Below are positions 1 to 9,470 of a stretch of DNA of 64,000 nt, one piece after another (position 1 is the stretch's first letter; the number at the start of each line of letters is the position of its first letter). Below the pieces are notes generated by a model that searched no databases, was not told the DNA's origin, and saw only the letters and a list, made by a program, of their open reading frames with translations. The translations under genes and the position numbers were made by a program. The DNA is from Leucobacter chromiisoli. Lineage in GTDB: Bacteria; Actinomycetota; Actinomycetes; Actinomycetales; Microbacteriaceae. The stretch lies in assembly GCF_016522505.1 (NCBI RefSeq), contig NZ_JAEHOH010000014.1:1-64000 (forward strand), read 5' to 3'.

Positions 1-110
1 TGTGTCCAAAAGGAATCTCCCACACCCACCACACAGGCAGGTGCCGGGGATAATAAAATTTGGCATTTGACAATCAAGTGCACACTATTGAGTTCTCAAG
101 GACCAGACAC
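1..110 (-). other. Probable rRNA operon leader (rRNA gene lies beyond left edge)
   Basis: Read on the minus strand this stretch contains TTGAGAACTCAATAGTGTGC followed by a T-rich section and then GATTCCTTTTGGA at the very edge. From memory this series of elements is typical of the transcribed leader before 16S rRNA (and of the 16S-23S spacer) in Micrococcales. No 16S or 23S sequence is inside the window, so the rRNA genes should lie to the left, transcribed leftward. It is markedly more AT-rich than its surroundings. The identification rests on pattern memory and not on an alignment. Confidence 0.6.
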
Positions 111-238
111 CCCCCGTACACACCCTGACCGGGCTTCCGAGAGACACTGCCACTTCCCCGACCACCACGTGACCGGAGAGCGCATACGAACCGGCGGGAC
201 CACTTCCTGGCCCCGCTGCGTTGCGCTGACAAGGGAAT

Positions 239-268
239 ACATTACGCACCCCGACCCGTACCCCGCAA
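239..268 (-). promoter_or_regulatory. Candidate promoter for the leftward rRNA leader
   Basis: On the minus strand TTGCGG (263-268) and TAATGT (239-244) are 18 bases apart, the same -35 sequence and spacing seen in the candidate rpsL promoter at 24,699-24,728. It would fire towards the leader at 1-110. The call is weak because the region is low-complexity and no other promoter element supports it. Confidence 0.3.
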
Positions 269-418
269 CACGACCCCACATCCCGGGCGTGTCGCACACC
301 CCCACATGCATCCCCCACACGCACCCCGCTCCCCCACACGCACCCCCGCCCCCAAGGTGGCGGCCCGTTCAGCGGTCACGGAAACGCAGCAACGCGGCGC
401 ACACCGCACCTCCCCGAC

Positions 419-495
419 CACCGAAAACACGCGAACACCGCAGACACGCGATCAGCACCGCAGACACGCGACCACCACCGCAGACACGCGAGCGG
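419..495. repeat. Short tandem repeat, 20-bp period
   Basis: The 16-mer CACCGCAGACACGCGA occurs exactly at 436, 456 and 476, each followed by four variable bases, and a degenerate copy starts at 419. The stretch lies between the rplQ terminator and the rRNA leader and has no credible gene. Its neighbourhood (270-430) is also C-rich and low in complexity, with several CCCACACGC runs. Function unknown; slippage-derived repeat is the simplest reading. Confidence 0.85.
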
Positions 496-518
496 AGAGC
501 CCGCTCCGCCCGGATACG

Positions 519-555
519 CGAGAACCCCGCCACGCGGTGCGTGACGGGGTTCTCG
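519..555 (-). terminator. Hairpin terminator after rplQ
   Basis: Arms 519-529 and 545-555 (CGAGAACCCCG and its complement) are perfect, and an inner CACGC/GCGTG pair (531-535/539-543) lengthens the stem. It starts 21 bases after the rplQ stop. No U-run follows, as is common for GC-rich actinobacterial terminators. Confidence 0.75.
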
Positions 556-576
556 ACGATCGCCGGAGCGCCGACC

Positions 577-1086
577 CTACTCGGCCTTCTCCTCGGCAGC
601 AGCCTCAGCGGGAGCCTCGGCCTCAGCGGTCTCCTCGGCCTCAGCGGTCTCCTCCGCGGGAGCCTCCTCGGCCTGCGGCTCCTCGGCGACCGGAGCCTCG
701 GCCTTCTGGGCCTTCGGCTTCGGGTTCACCGGCTCGAGCACCAGCTCGATCACCGCGAGGGGGGCGTTGTCGCCCTTGCGGAAACCGGTCTTGATGATGC
801 GGGTGTAGCCGCCCTCACGGTTCTCGACGAGCGGAGCGATCTCGGTGAAGAGCTCGTGCACCACGGACTTGTCGAGAATCTGACGCATGACGCGACGGCG
901 GGCGTGCAGGTCGCCGCGCTTCGCGAAGGTCACCAGACGCTCGGCGACGGGCTGCAGCCGCTTCGCCTTGGTCTCGGTGGTCTGAATGCGCTTGTGCTCG
1001 AACAGCTGTGCAGCCATCTGGTTCAGCATCAGGCGCTCGTGAGCGGGGCCGCCTCCGAGGCGGGGGCCCTTGTTGGGCTTGGGCAT
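577..1086 (-). CDS. rplQ: 50S ribosomal protein L17
   Basis: L17 is a 50S subunit protein bound to 23S rRNA near the tunnel exit. The first ~115 residues match the family throughout, starting with [12 protein letters not shown] and the [18 protein letters not shown] segment. The protein is 169 residues against about 120 in E. coli; the extra ~50 residues form an acidic Ala/Glu/Pro tail of the repeating [10 protein letters not shown] type that is probably disordered. It is the last gene of the infA-rplQ unit, 45 bases after rpoA, and is followed by a strong hairpin. Confidence 0.97.
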   Translation of the reverse strand: MPKPNKGPRLGGGPAHERLMLNQMAAQLFEHKRIQTTETKAKRLQPVAERLVTFAKRGDLHARRRVMRQILDKSVVHELFTEIAPLVENREGGYTRIIKTGFRKGDNAPLAVIELVLEPVNPKPKAQKAEAPVAEEPQAEEAPAEETAEAEETAEAEAPAEAAAEEKAE

Positions 1087-1131
1087 TGTTTACTCCAGTA
1101 GATGTGCGATCAGGCGGACGGCGCCGGATCG

Positions 1132-2118
1132 TTAGTTGTTGTCGTCTTCGTAGCTGTAGAACTGAGCGCCGTCGAAGCCGGGCACCGCGTCCTTCAGCGA
1201 CAGGCCCATCTCGGTGAGCTTGTCGCGCACCTCGAAGACGGACTTCTGGCCGAAGTTGCGGATGTTCATGAGCTGCGCCTCGGAGAGCGCCACCAGCTCG
1301 CTCACCGTGTTGATGCCCTCGCGCTTGAGGCAGTTGTAGCTGCGCACCGAGAGATCCAGATCCTCGATCGGGATCGAGAGCTCCCCGTCGCTGGCCACCT
1401 CGACCGGCGCGGGACCGATCTCGACGCCCTCTGCAGCGGTGTTCAGCTCGCGCGCAAGACCGAACAGCTCGACCAGGGTCGAACCGGCCGAGGCGATCGC
1501 GTCGCGGGGGCTGATGGCCGGCTTGGTCTCGACGTCGACGACCAGACGATCGAAGTCGGTGCGCTCACCGGCGCGCGTGGCTTCCACGCGGTAGGTGACC
1601 TTCAGCACCGGCGAGTAGATCGAGTCGACCGGGATGCGGCCGACCTCTGCGTCCTCGTTGCGGTTCTGCGCGGCGGAGACGTAGCCGCGGCCGCGCTCGA
1701 TGGTCAGCTCGAGCTCGAACTGGGCCTGATCGTTCAGCGTGGCGATGACGAGCTCGGGGTTGTGCACCTCGACCCCGGCCGGAGCCGAGATGTCAGCGGC
1801 GGTGACCTCACCGGCGCCGGTCTTGCGCAGGTAGGCGGTGATCGGCTCGTCGTGCTCGCTGGAGACCACGAGATCCTTGATGTTCAGGATGATCTCGGTC
1901 ACGTCCTCGGTCACGCCGGGGATCGTGGTGAACTCGTGAGCGACGCCCTCGAAGCGCACGCTCGTGACGGCCGCGCCGGGGATCGAGGAGAGCAGGGTTC
2001 GGCGGAGCGAGTTGCCGAGGGTGTAGCCAAAGCCCGGCTCGAGGGGCTCGATGGCGAAGCGCGAACGGTACTCGGAGATTGACTCTTCAGTCAGAGTGGG
2101 TCGCTGTGCAATGAGCAC
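1132..2118 (-). CDS. rpoA: DNA-directed RNA polymerase subunit alpha
   Basis: Alpha subunit of RNA polymerase, 328 residues, the usual actinobacterial length. Residues 1 to ~230 are the assembly domain that dimerises and binds beta ([19 protein letters not shown] is visible near residue 30). Residues ~250-315 are the C-terminal domain that contacts UP elements and activators ([16 protein letters not shown]). The start is GTG at 2116-2118, with AAAGGA nine bases upstream; no ATG would fit the family N-terminus ([11 protein letters not shown]). It lies 109 bases downstream of rpsK and ends in an acidic YEDDNN tail. Confidence 0.97.
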   Translation of the reverse strand: MLIAQRPTLTEESISEYRSRFAIEPLEPGFGYTLGNSLRRTLLSSIPGAAVTSVRFEGVAHEFTTIPGVTEDVTEIILNIKDLVVSSEHDEPITAYLRKTGAGEVTAADISAPAGVEVHNPELVIATLNDQAQFELELTIERGRGYVSAAQNRNEDAEVGRIPVDSIYSPVLKVTYRVEATRAGERTDFDRLVVDVETKPAISPRDAIASAGSTLVELFGLARELNTAAEGVEIGPAPVEVASDGELSIPIEDLDLSVRSYNCLKREGINTVSELVALSEAQLMNIRNFGQKSVFEVRDKLTEMGLSLKDAVPGFDGAQFYSYEDDNN

Positions 2119-2227
2119 GGTGTTGGTTCCTTTCGCTGGAGTCCGCTATATGACTCGTGCGGTATCGGGATAGAGGATGGGGATGGTGCGCGGGCCCCGC
2201 CCGCGCACCATCACGCGCTCGTGCTCC

Positions 2228-2626
2228 TTAGACGCGGCGCCGCTTGGGCGGGCGGCAGCCGTTGTGCGTCTGGGGGGTGACATCGTTGATCGAACCAACC
2301 TCGAGACCCGCGGCCTGCAGCGAGCGGATCGCGGTCTCGCGGCCCGAACCCGGGCCCTTCACGAAGATGTCGACCTTCTTCATGCCGTGCTCCTGCGCCT
2401 TGCGAGCGGCGGACTCGGCCGCGAGCTGCGCGGCGAACGGGGTCGACTTGCGCGAGCCCTTGAATCCGACGCCGCCCGAAGAGGCCCAGCTGATCACGGC
2501 ACCGGTGGTGTCGGTGATCGAGACGATCGTGTTGTTGAAGGTCGACTTGATGTGGGCCTGGCCCACGGCGACGTTCTTCTTGTCCTTGCGACGCGGCTTC
2601 CGAGCCGCGGTCTTGGCTGCTGCCAT
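2228..2626 (-). CDS. rpsK: 30S ribosomal protein S11
   Basis: S11 forms part of the 30S platform and lines the E site. At 132 residues it has the family length, with a basic N-terminus ([16 protein letters not shown]), the core [13 protein letters not shown] and the conserved C-terminus [12 protein letters not shown]. It follows rpsM by 51 bases in the same transcription unit. The ATG at 2624-2626 is the only start that keeps the full family N-terminus. Confidence 0.97.
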   Translation of the reverse strand: MAAAKTAARKPRRKDKKNVAVGQAHIKSTFNNTIVSITDTTGAVISWASSGGVGFKGSRKSTPFAAQLAAESAARKAQEHGMKKVDIFVKGPGSGRETAIRSLQAAGLEVGSINDVTPQTHNGCRPPKRRRV

Positions 2627-2677
2627 GAGTGATGTTCTCCTGAAAAGCTCTGTGTGATGGTCGCGGTGAACCGGTGG

Positions 2678-3046
2678 TTACTTCTTCTTGCCGGCGACGG
2701 TGCGCTTCGGACCCTTGCGGGTGCGAGCGTTCGTCTTGGTGCGCTGACCATGCACGGGCAGGCCCTTGCGGTGGCGGAGACCCTGGTAGCTGCCGATCTC
2801 GACCTTGCGGCGGATGTCGGCGGCGACCTCGCGGCGGAGATCACCCTCGACCTTGAAGTTGCCCTCGATGTAGTCGCGGAGGGCGACGAGCTGCTCGTCG
2901 GTCAGATCCTTGACACGGATGTTGCCGTCGATGCCGGTGTCGGCGAGGGTCTTCAGCGCGCTGGTACGGCCGACGCCGTAGATGTAGGTGAGTGCAATCT
3001 CTACTCGCTTGTCGCGAGGGATGTCGACTCCTGCGAGACGTGCCAT
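2678..3046 (-). CDS. rpsM: 30S ribosomal protein S13
   Basis: S13 sits in the 30S head and contacts S19, the B1 inter-subunit bridges and, through its basic tail, P-site tRNA. I place the start at the ATG of 3044-3046 because the family begins [14 protein letters not shown]; the reading frame stays open for 13 further codons upstream without any conservation. The product is 122 residues with a GVGRTSAL turn near residue 28 and a C-terminal tail rich in Lys and Arg ([15 protein letters not shown]). Confidence 0.96.
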   Translation of the reverse strand: MARLAGVDIPRDKRVEIALTYIYGVGRTSALKTLADTGIDGNIRVKDLTDEQLVALRDYIEGNFKVEGDLRREVAADIRRKVEIGSYQGLRHRKGLPVHGQRTKTNARTRKGPKRTVAGKKK

Positions 3047-3186
3047 TCTGGCTCTCCTCTGTGATGGTGGAGGTGTGGTGCGCATCGGGGGTTCGGGCCT
3101 CCGCCCCGAGGTGTCCCCCTTCGCCGAGCTCAGGGTTCTTCGATGCGCTGGATCAGATGTTGAGTTGTGTGATGGTTCCGCGTCGG

Positions 3187-3300
3187 TTAACCCTGGCGCT
3201 GCTTATGGCGCGGGTTCTCGCAGATCACCATGACGCGGCCGTGGCGGCGGATGACCTTGCACTTGTCGCAGATCTTCTTGACGCTGGGCTTGACCTTCAT
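3187..3300 (-). CDS. rpmJ: 50S ribosomal protein L36
   Basis: A 37-residue protein beginning [15 protein letters not shown]36 binds 23S rRNA near the factor-binding side of the 50S subunit. The zinc ligands Cys11, Cys14, Cys27 and His32 are all present, so this is the zinc-binding (C+) form. It lies between infA and rpsM, the usual place. The gene is short and easily missed, but every residue position fits the family. Confidence 0.96.
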   Translation of the reverse strand: MKVKPSVKKICDKCKVIRRHGRVMVICENPRHKQRQG

Positions 3301-3373
3301 GATGTTTCCTTTGCGTAGTTCGCTGTCCTCGTGCTCGCGGGGTGCCGCGAGCCGTTACTTTCCAGCGTTCGAC

Positions 3374-3595
3374 CTACTTGTAGCGGTAGACGATACGACC
3401 GCGGGTCAGGTCGTACGGGGTCAGCTCCACGATCACGCGATCCTCGGGGAGGATCCGGATGTAGTGCTGGCGCATCTTGCCCGAAATGTGTGCGAGGACC
3501 TTGTGCCCGTTGGTCAGCTCAACGCGGAACATCGCGTTGGGCAGTGCCTCGAGAACCTGGCCCTCGATTTCGATGACGCCGTCTTTCTTGGCCAT
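3374..3595 (-). CDS. infA: Translation initiation factor IF-1
   Basis: IF-1 binds the A site of the 30S subunit during initiation together with IF-2 and IF-3. The 73-residue protein is a single S1-like OB fold and reads as the family does from [14 protein letters not shown] to the C-terminal RGRIVYRYK. It is the first gene of the unit infA-rpmJ-rpsM-rpsK-rpoA-rplQ: the strong terminator at 3701-3733 separates it from map, so a promoter should lie in 3596-3700, although I could not assign one. Confidence 0.97.
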   Translation of the reverse strand: MAKKDGVIEIEGQVLEALPNAMFRVELTNGHKVLAHISGKMRQHYIRILPEDRVIVELTPYDLTRGRIVYRYK

Positions 3596-3700
3596 AGCCT
3601 CACTATCGCTCGTGTAGATGATTACTGGTCATGCGAATGCTGAGCGCCGCGTCGGACGTCGCCCGATGAAGACACAAAGCACCAAAGAGCAACGATACAC

Positions 3701-3733
3701 CGAAACGCCCGGCTTGTAAAGCCGGGCGTTTCG
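3701..3733. terminator. Perfect 15-bp hairpin terminator after map
   Basis: CGAAACGCCCGGCTT (3701-3715) and its exact complement (3719-3733) flank a three-base loop. It begins 14 bases past the map stop codon and lies before infA, so it should end the secY-adk-map transcript. The symmetry means it could act on either strand. Confidence 0.85.
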
Positions 3734-3747
3734 CTACGGAGACGTCC

Positions 3748-4587
3748 TCAGGGGATCGGGACCGGGGTGATGCCCAGGGGCGCGAGGCCGGCCGCTCCCC
3801 CGTCCTCGGCGGTGAGCACCCAGATCCCGTCGGCGTGGACCGCGACCGAGTGCTCCCACTGGGCGCTCAGCGAACCGTCGGCCATCGAGACGGTCCAGTC
3901 GTCGTCCTGCACCACCGTGTCGATGCCGCCAGCCGAGATGATCGGCTCGATGGCCACGACGAGCCCGGGCTTCACCTCGGGGCCCTTCCGGCTGACGGGG
4001 ACGTTGAACACCGGCGGATCCTCGTGCATCCGCCTGCCGATCCCGTGACCGATGTAGTCCTCGAGGATCCCGAAGTCGCTGTTGGCCCGGACGTACTCCG
4101 CGACGGCCTCGCCGATCTCATTGACGTGCTTCGCCGTCGCGAGCCGCGCGATGCCGCGCCACATGGCCTGCTCCGTCACGTGGCTGAGCCGCTCGATGTC
4201 GGCCGTGCGGTCGGGCCGCGCCGGGTCCGGGAGCGCGACCGTGATGGCGGCGTCGCCGTTCCAGCCGTCGATGATGGCGCCCGCGTCGAGAGCGACGATG
4301 TCGCCGGGTTCGAGCGGGCGATCGGTCGGGATCGCGTGCACGACGTGCTCGTTGACGTTCGCGCAGATGGTGTGCCGGTACCCCGGCTCGAGCGCGAAGT
4401 TCGGGGCGCCCCCGCGAGCGCGGATCGCGTCCTCGGCGATCGCGTCGAGCTCGAGCGGCGTGATGCCCGGGCGCACCGCGTCGCGCATCGCCGCCAGAGC
4501 GGCGCCCGTGGCCTCCCCCGGCGCCCGCATCAGGCGCAGCTGAGCGGGCGACTTGTAGATGGAACGGCGCAGGATCCCGCGGGCCAT
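3748..4587 (-). CDS. map: Methionine aminopeptidase, type I
   Basis: Removes the initiator Met from nascent proteins in the cytosol using two metal ions. The pita-bread fold ligands are visible: the two Asp of ALDAGAIIDGWNGDAA (near residues 100-111), the His of YIGHGIGRRMHE, the Glu of VAIEPII and the Glu of QWEHSVAV. Length is 279 residues, without the zinc-finger N-terminal extension some actinobacterial paralogues carry. The ATG directly abuts the adk stop (TAGATG), so the two are translationally coupled. Confidence 0.96.
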   Translation of the reverse strand: MARGILRRSIYKSPAQLRLMRAPGEATGAALAAMRDAVRPGITPLELDAIAEDAIRARGGAPNFALEPGYRHTICANVNEHVVHAIPTDRPLEPGDIVALDAGAIIDGWNGDAAITVALPDPARPDRTADIERLSHVTEQAMWRGIARLATAKHVNEIGEAVAEYVRANSDFGILEDYIGHGIGRRMHEDPPVFNVPVSRKGPEVKPGLVVAIEPIISAGGIDTVVQDDDWTVSMADGSLSAQWEHSVAVHADGIWVLTAEDGGAAGLAPLGITPVPIP

Positions 4588-5178
4588 CTACCGATCGCCC
4601 AGCTTCGCGTCGAGGCCCGCTGCGATGCGCTCCGCGACGTCGTCGATGCTGCCCAGGCCGTCGACGCGGACCAGGATCCCCCGCTCGGTGAAGAGGTCGA
4701 CGAGCGGAGCCGTCTGCTCGGCGTAGACCTCCTGACGGTGGCGGATCACCTCTTCGGTGTCGTCGGCGCGGCCCTCGATCTCGGCGCGCTTCAGCAGGCG
4801 CGCCACGACCTCGTCCACATCGGCCTCGAGCAGCACGACCGCGTCGAGGGCGTCGCCGTCGAGCATGCCGTCGAGGGCGTGCACCTGGTCGACGTTCCTG
4901 GGGTAGCCGTCGAGCAGGAAGCCGTCTGCGGCGTCGCTCTGCTGCAGACGGTCCGCGACGATCTCGTTGGTGAGCGAGTCGGGGACCAGCTCGCCGCGCT
5001 CGATGATCTGCTGGACCCGCGCGCCGAGCTCCGTGCCGCCCTTGATGTTGGCTCGGAAGATGTCGCCCGTGGAGATCGCGGGAACGCCGTAGCGCTCGGC
5101 GATCTTCGAGGCCTGGGTGCCCTTGCCCGCGCCGGGCGGGCCGATGATGAGCAGGCGAGCGGTACGGGTTTCGATCAT
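4588..5178 (-). CDS. adk: Adenylate kinase
   Basis: Interconverts ATP + AMP and 2 ADP. The Walker A loop [10 protein letters not shown] is at residues ~13-22, and the AMP-site ISTGDIFR and DGYPRN motifs follow. At 196 residues it is the short form: the LID between ~125 and 140 is brief and has no zinc-binding cysteines. The start ATG overlaps the secY stop codon by four bases (ATGA), and GGA within the secY end serves as ribosome-binding site. Confidence 0.96.
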   Translation of the reverse strand: MIETRTARLLIIGPPGAGKGTQASKIAERYGVPAISTGDIFRANIKGGTELGARVQQIIERGELVPDSLTNEIVADRLQQSDAADGFLLDGYPRNVDQVHALDGMLDGDALDAVVLLEADVDEVVARLLKRAEIEGRADDTEEVIRHRQEVYAEQTAPLVDLFTERGILVRVDGLGSIDDVAERIAAGLDAKLGDR

Positions 5179-6497
5179 TTCAGGAGTCCTTCATAGTGGC
5201 GCTGCTGGAGCTGCGCATCGATCTGCTTCACCGTCTCGAGGCCCACGCCCACGATGATGAGGATCGATGCGCCGCCGAACGGGAAGTTCTGGTTCGCTCC
5301 GAAGAAGGCGAGCGCGATCAGCGGGATGAGCGCGATGACGCCGAGGTACAGCGATCCGGCGCTCGTGATGCGGGTGAGCACGTAGTTGAGGTACTCGGCG
5401 GTGGGGCGGCCGGCCCGGATGCCCGGGATGAAGCCGCCGTACTGCTTCATGTTGTCGGCGACCTCTTCCGGGTTGAACGTGATCTGCACGTAGAAGAAGG
5501 TGAAGCCGATCGTGAGCAGGAAGAACACGACCATGTAGAGGGGCTGGTCGCCCTGCACGAGGTTGTTGGAGATCCAGACGACCCAGGGCTTCGGCTCCTC
5601 GCCGATGCCGGGCTCGTTGAACTGCGCGATCAGCATCGGCAGGTACAGGATCGCCGAGGCGAAGATGACGGGGATGACGCCCGCCATGTTCACCTTGATC
5701 GGGATGTAGGTGCTCGAGCCGCCGTAGGTGCGACGGCCCACGACGCGCTTGGCGTACTGCACCGGGATCCGGCGCTGCGACTGCTCGACGAACACCACGG
5801 CCGCGACGACGACGAGGCCGACCGCGATGACGAAGAAGAAGACCTCCCAGCCCTGCGAGTCCTTGATCGTCCACAGCGCGCTGGGGAAGGTCGCCGCGAT
5901 CGAGGTGAAGATGAGCAGCGACATGCCATTGCCCACGCCGCGCTCGGTGATGAGCTCGCCGAACCACATGATCAGGCCGGTGCCGGCCGTCAGCGTGATG
6001 ATCATGATGAGGATCGCCCACCACTCCTGCGAGATCAGGTTGGAGCAGGCGGGGCTGTTCGAGGCGCCGAAGAGCATGCCCGAGCGCGCCACCGTGATGA
6101 GGGTCGTCGACTGCAGGATCGCGAGCGCGATGGTCAGGTATCGCGTGTACTGGGTGAGCTTCGCCTGGCCCGCCTGCCCCTCCTTGTGCAGCGCCTCGAA
6201 GTGCGGGATGACCACGCGGAGCAGCTGCGTGATGATGGAGGCGGTGATGTACGGCATGATACCGAGCGCGAAGATCGAGAGCTGCAGCAGCGCGCCGCCG
6301 CTGAAGAGGTTGATCATCTCGTAGAGGCCGGAGGTGCCGGACTGGTTCGCGACGAGACACGCCTGGACGTTGTCGAAGTTCACGAACGGCGCGGGCACGA
6401 ACGACCCCAGCCGGAACAGGGACACGATGGCGAGCGTGAAGACGATCTTCCGCCGCAGATCGGGCGTCTTGAAGATTCGTCCGATGGCGCTGAACAA
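5175..6497 (-). CDS. secY: Protein translocase subunit SecY
   Basis: Central pore of the Sec translocon in the cytoplasmic membrane, partnered by SecE and SecG. The 440-residue protein shows the expected ten hydrophobic segments and family signatures such as [16 protein letters not shown] (near residue 80) and [14 protein letters not shown] (near residue 185). The start is TTG at 6495-6497, supported by AGGAGG six bases upstream; no ATG precedes the conserved [17 protein letters not shown] start. The 201-base gap from rplO, with a hairpin, suggests secY-adk-map can be transcribed separately. Confidence 0.96.
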   Translation of the reverse strand: MFSAIGRIFKTPDLRRKIVFTLAIVSLFRLGSFVPAPFVNFDNVQACLVANQSGTSGLYEMINLFSGGALLQLSIFALGIMPYITASIITQLLRVVIPHFEALHKEGQAGQAKLTQYTRYLTIALAILQSTTLITVARSGMLFGASNSPACSNLISQEWWAILIMIITLTAGTGLIMWFGELITERGVGNGMSLLIFTSIAATFPSALWTIKDSQGWEVFFFVIAVGLVVVAAVVFVEQSQRRIPVQYAKRVVGRRTYGGSSTYIPIKVNMAGVIPVIFASAILYLPMLIAQFNEPGIGEEPKPWVVWISNNLVQGDQPLYMVVFFLLTIGFTFFYVQITFNPEEVADNMKQYGGFIPGIRAGRPTAEYLNYVLTRITSAGSLYLGVIALIPLIALAFFGANQNFPFGGASILIIVGVGLETVKQIDAQLQQRHYEGLLK

Positions 6498-6628
6498 AAC
6501 CTGCCTCCTGGGAGCGTCGTTGAGGGCTTCGCCTCACGACGATAACCGATACCCCAGCAGCCTACACGGCACCAGGGCGCATACGTTTCGGAACGCTCAG
6601 GTCGAGCGCCCCGGATAACAGAATAGAG

Positions 6629-6670
6629 GGACGGTCCGGATCCGGCACTCACGCCGGACCCGCACCGTCC
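6629..6670 (-). terminator. Hairpin between rplO and secY
   Basis: Two nested stems, 6629-6635/6664-6670 and 6641-6646/6653-6658, form an imperfect hairpin. On the minus strand it is followed by CTCTATTCTGTTAT, a fairly T-rich run for this genome. It starts 29 bases after the rplO stop. It may terminate or attenuate the S10/spc transcript before secY. Confidence 0.6.
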
Positions 6671-6698
6671 CCCTCAATTCCGAACCGTGTTCGAAATC

Positions 6699-7160
6699 TT
6701 ACTTGATCTCTCCGCCTGCGGCGACGATCTTCTGCTCCGCGGAGGCGGAGACCTTGTCCACCTGCACGGTCAGCTTGACCTGGAGATCGCCGTCGCCCAG
6801 CACCTTGACGGGCTGGTTCTTGCGGACAGCGCCCTTGGCCACGAGGTCGGCCACGGTCACGTCGCCGCCCTGGGGGTACAGCTCCGCGAGCTTCGCGACG
6901 TTGACCACCTGGTACTCGGTGCGGAACGGGTTCTTGAACCCGCGCAGCTTCGGGGTGCGCATGTGCAGCGGCATCTGCCCACCCTCGAAACCGGCCTTCA
7001 CCTGGTAGCGCGCCTTGGTGCCCTTGGTGCCGCGACCCGCGGTCTTACCCTTGGATGCCTCGCCGCGACCCACGCGGGTCTTGGCCTTCTTCGAGCCCGG
7101 AGCGGGGCGAAGGTGGTGAGCCTTCAGCACCTGCTCGCGCTCCTCGTTGTTCTCGCTCAT
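6699..7160 (-). CDS. rplO: 50S ribosomal protein L15
   Basis: Late-assembly 50S protein that binds 23S rRNA. The Gly/Lys/Arg-rich N-terminal extension ([20 protein letters not shown], residues ~27-46) penetrates rRNA in the family, and the globular part follows ([18 protein letters not shown]). The length of 153 residues is usual for actinobacteria. The start overlaps the rpmD stop by four bases. It ends the dense part of the spc block. Confidence 0.96.
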   Translation of the reverse strand: MSENNEEREQVLKAHHLRPAPGSKKAKTRVGRGEASKGKTAGRGTKGTKARYQVKAGFEGGQMPLHMRTPKLRGFKNPFRTEYQVVNVAKLAELYPQGGDVTVADLVAKGAVRKNQPVKVLGDGDLQVKLTVQVDKVSASAEQKIVAAGGEIK

Positions 7161-7345
7161 GCGTCGATCTCCTCAACCTCTACCAGGTGAGCGACCGTGC
7201 GGACGTAGCCGCGGTTGGCCTGGGTGTCCTCGCGGACGACCGAGTCGCCGATCCGCTTGAGGCCGAGGCTCCGCAGCGTGTCGCGCTGGTTCTGCTTCTC
7301 ACTGATAACGGACTTCGTCTGCGTAATCTTCAGGCTCTTGGCCAT
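7157..7345 (-). CDS. rpmD: 50S ribosomal protein L30
   Basis: A 62-residue protein starting [15 protein letters not shown] and containing [16 protein letters not shown], the L30 core that packs on 23S rRNA domain II. I use the ATG at 7343-7345: it overlaps the rpsE stop by one base (TAATG), and the open frame further upstream lies inside rpsE and is not conserved. The gene overlaps rplO by four bases at its 3' end, so rpsE, rpmD and rplO should be made in fixed ratio. Confidence 0.96.
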   Translation of the reverse strand: MAKSLKITQTKSVISEKQNQRDTLRSLGLKRIGDSVVREDTQANRGYVRTVAHLVEVEEIDA

Positions 7346-8055
7346 TACGCACCTGCCTTCGCCTTGGCGGCAGCGTCGGCCGCGGCCTTCGCCTCGGCGC
7401 GCACGATGCGGGCCGGAGCGACGCGGTCGAAATCGAGACCGCGGCGAGCAGCGACGGAGCGGGGCTCCTCCAGCTGCTGCAGCGCCTCGACGGTCGCGTG
7501 CACGATGTTCAGGGTGTTGGACGAGCCGAGCGACTTGCTCAGCACGTCGTGGATGCCCGCGCACTCGAGGACGGCGCGGACGGGGCCGCCGGCGATCACA
7601 CCGGTACCCGCGGCAGCGGGGCGCAGCAGGACGACGCCGGCCGCGGCCTCACCCTGCACGGGGTGGGGGATGGTGTTGCCGATGCGGGGCACGCGGAAGA
7701 AGTTCTTCTTGGCCTCCTCGACACCCTTGGAGATGGCGAGGGGCACCTCCTTCGCCTTGCCGTAGCCGACGCCCACGGTGCCGTTGCCATCGCCCACCAC
7801 GACGAGCGCGGTGAAGCTGAAGCGGCGACCGCCCTTGACGACCTTGGACACGCGGTTGATGGTGACGACGCGCTCGAGGAACTGGCTCTCGGTGCGATCG
7901 CGCCCGCCGCGCTCGCCACGGGTGCCGCGATCGCGGCTGCCGCGGCGCTGCTCGCGGGGCTCGTTGCGGTGGTCCTGAGCCGGGGCCTGCGCGGCCGCGG
8001 ACTCAGTGGCCTGGGTCTCTGCAGACACTTCCTGCTCCTTCGTTTCGTTGCTCAC
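7345..8055 (-). CDS. rpsE: 30S ribosomal protein S5
   Basis: S5 helps shape the mRNA entry site and decoding accuracy. The core ([19 protein letters not shown] to the IRSV-like domain) is complete, with the [13 protein letters not shown] loop. The protein is 236 residues against 167 in E. coli: the first ~55 residues are a charged extension rich in Arg, Gly and Glu ([13 protein letters not shown]) and the C-terminus has an Ala/Lys tail ([13 protein letters not shown]). Such extensions are usual in Microbacteriaceae. It overlaps rplR by four bases. Confidence 0.96.
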   Translation of the reverse strand: MSNETKEQEVSAETQATESAAAQAPAQDHRNEPREQRRGSRDRGTRGERGGRDRTESQFLERVVTINRVSKVVKGGRRFSFTALVVVGDGNGTVGVGYGKAKEVPLAISKGVEEAKKNFFRVPRIGNTIPHPVQGEAAAGVVLLRPAAAGTGVIAGGPVRAVLECAGIHDVLSKSLGSSNTLNIVHATVEALQQLEEPRSVAARRGLDFDRVAPARIVRAEAKAAADAAAKAKAGA

Positions 8056-8426
8056 AGGGTCAGCCCTCCCTCGCGAGCACCATCTGCGATGGCGGCGACG
8101 CGACCCGCGTACTTGCTTCCGCCGCGGTCGAAGACCACGGCCTCGACACCGGCGCCCTTCGCGCGCTCGGCGACGAGCTCGCCGACCTTGCGCGCCTTGG
8201 CCGTCTTGTCGCCGTCGAAGGCGCGCAGATCGGCTTCCATGGTCGATGCCGAGGCCACGGTGAAGCCCTTGGAATCATCGATCACCTGGACGAAGACGTG
8301 ACGCGCCGAGCGGGTCACGACGAGACGGGGACGAGCCTCCGTGCCGACGATCTTCTTACGCAGCCGGGCGTGACGGCGGATGCGCGCCGCCGAACGGCCC
8401 TTGGCCCGAGTAACTGAAGCGGCCAT
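8052..8426 (-). CDS. rplR: 50S ribosomal protein L18
   Basis: L18 binds 5S rRNA in the central protuberance with L5. The 124-residue protein has the basic N-terminus ([19 protein letters not shown]) and the [20 protein letters not shown] strand region, ending [24 protein letters not shown], here in two recognisable blocks. It follows rplF by three bases and overlaps rpsE by four. Confidence 0.96.
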   Translation of the reverse strand: MAASVTRAKGRSAARIRRHARLRKKIVGTEARPRLVVTRSARHVFVQVIDDSKGFTVASASTMEADLRAFDGDKTAKARKVGELVAERAKGAGVEAVVFDRGGSKYAGRVAAIADGAREGGLTL

Positions 8427-8429
8427 GGG

Positions 8430-8966
8430 TTACTTACCAGCCTTTCCTGCCTTGCGGCGGACATTCTCGCCCGCGTAGCGAATGCCCTTGCCCTTGTAGG
8501 GCTCCGGCTTCTTCAGCTTGCGAATGTTCGCAGCGGCCTCTCCGACCGCCTGCTTGCTGATTCCGCTCACGGTGATCTTGGTGTTGCCCTCGACCGAGAG
8601 GGTGATGCCCTCGGGGGCCTCGACGTTCACCGGGTGCGAGAAGCCCAGCGCGAGCTCCAGGCCGGAGCCCTTCTGCTGCACGCGGTAGCCGGTGCCGACG
8701 ACCTCGAGGCCCTTGGAGTAGCCCTCGGTGACACCGATGATGTTGTTGTTGATGAGCGTGCGGGTCAGCCCGTGCAGAGCGCGCGACTCGCGCTCGTCGT
8801 CGGGGCGGGTGACCAGCACCTGGCCGTCCTCGAGGGCGACGCGGATGGGCTCGGCGACGACGAGCGCGAGCTCGCCCTTCGGGCCCTTGACCGTGACCGA
8901 CTGCCCGTCGATCGAAACGGTGACGCTGCCGGGGACGGTGATGGGAAGCTTACCGATACGTGACAT
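8430..8966 (-). CDS. rplF: 50S ribosomal protein L6
   Basis: L6 sits at the base of the L7/L12 stalk next to the sarcin-ricin loop. The 178 residues hold the two tandem homologous beta-alpha domains; the start [12 protein letters not shown] and the C-terminal [15 protein letters not shown] signature (near residue 155) are clear. Length is normal. It lies six bases after rpsH. Confidence 0.97.
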   Translation of the reverse strand: MSRIGKLPITVPGSVTVSIDGQSVTVKGPKGELALVVAEPIRVALEDGQVLVTRPDDERESRALHGLTRTLINNNIIGVTEGYSKGLEVVGTGYRVQQKGSGLELALGFSHPVNVEAPEGITLSVEGNTKITVSGISKQAVGEAAANIRKLKKPEPYKGKGIRYAGENVRRKAGKAGK

Positions 8967-8972
8967 GACGGA

Positions 8973-9371
8973 CTACCACACGTAGGCGAGGACTTCTCCG
9001 CCTACGCCCTTCTGCTCGGCCTCGCGGTCGGTGAGGAGCCCCGAGGAGGTGGACAGGATCGCGATGCCGAGGCCGCCGAGCACGCTCGGGATCTCGGTCG
9101 AGCGTGCGTAGACCCGCAGACCGGGCTTGGACACGCGCTTGAGGCCCTCGATGGAGGGCTCGCGGTTGGGGCCGTACTTCAGCGACATGGTGAGGGTGGT
9201 GCCGACGCGCGCGTCCTCCACCTTCCAGTCCGCGATGTAGCCCTCGCGCTTGAGGATCTCCGCGATCCGCTCCTTCAGCTTCGAGCCGGGGAGCGAAACG
9301 TCGTCATGATGCGCGCCGTTGGCATTGCGCAGCCGGGTCAGCATATCTGCGACCGGATCAGTCATCGTCAT
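8973..9371 (-). CDS. rpsH: 30S ribosomal protein S8
   Basis: S8 binds 16S rRNA helix 21 and, in E. coli, represses the spc operon. I start it at ATG 9369-9371 ([18 protein letters not shown]), giving the typical 132 residues; the frame is open 14 codons further up without family similarity. A weak AAGAAG site lies upstream. The C-terminus [20 protein letters not shown] is conserved. Its 5' side is unusual: rpsN is absent and a hairpin separates it from rplE. Confidence 0.96.
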   Translation of the reverse strand: MTMTDPVADMLTRLRNANGAHHDDVSLPGSKLKERIAEILKREGYIADWKVEDARVGTTLTMSLKYGPNREPSIEGLKRVSKPGLRVYARSTEIPSVLGGLGIAILSTSSGLLTDREAEQKGVGGEVLAYVW

Positions 9372-9440
9372 GAGTGACTCTTCTTTCTCGCCTGGTATCG
9401 CAAGCCGGTACACGACTTACGACCTGGGTGACACGGATGC

Positions 9441-9470
9441 AGGCGCCCCGGGGTGATCCCCGGGGCGCCT
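9441..9470. terminator. Perfect 13-bp GC hairpin between rplE and rpsH
   Basis: AGGCGCCCCGGGG (9441-9453), loop TGAT, then the exact complement (9458-9470). It begins 21 bases after the rplE stop. Its core CCCCGGGGTGATCCCCGGGG also makes the loop end of the terminator beside tuf (19,988-20,021). Inside an operon it could cause partial termination or protect an mRNA end; no U-run follows on the minus strand. Confidence 0.7.

Noticed and set aside
419..495. Possible CRISPR array
   Set aside because: Period of 20 bases with 16-base repeat leaves four-base spacers, far too short; no cas genes.
1..576. tRNA or small protein genes in the left gap
   Set aside because: No cloverleaf or credible coding frame found; open frames here are Pro/Arg/His-rich low complexity.
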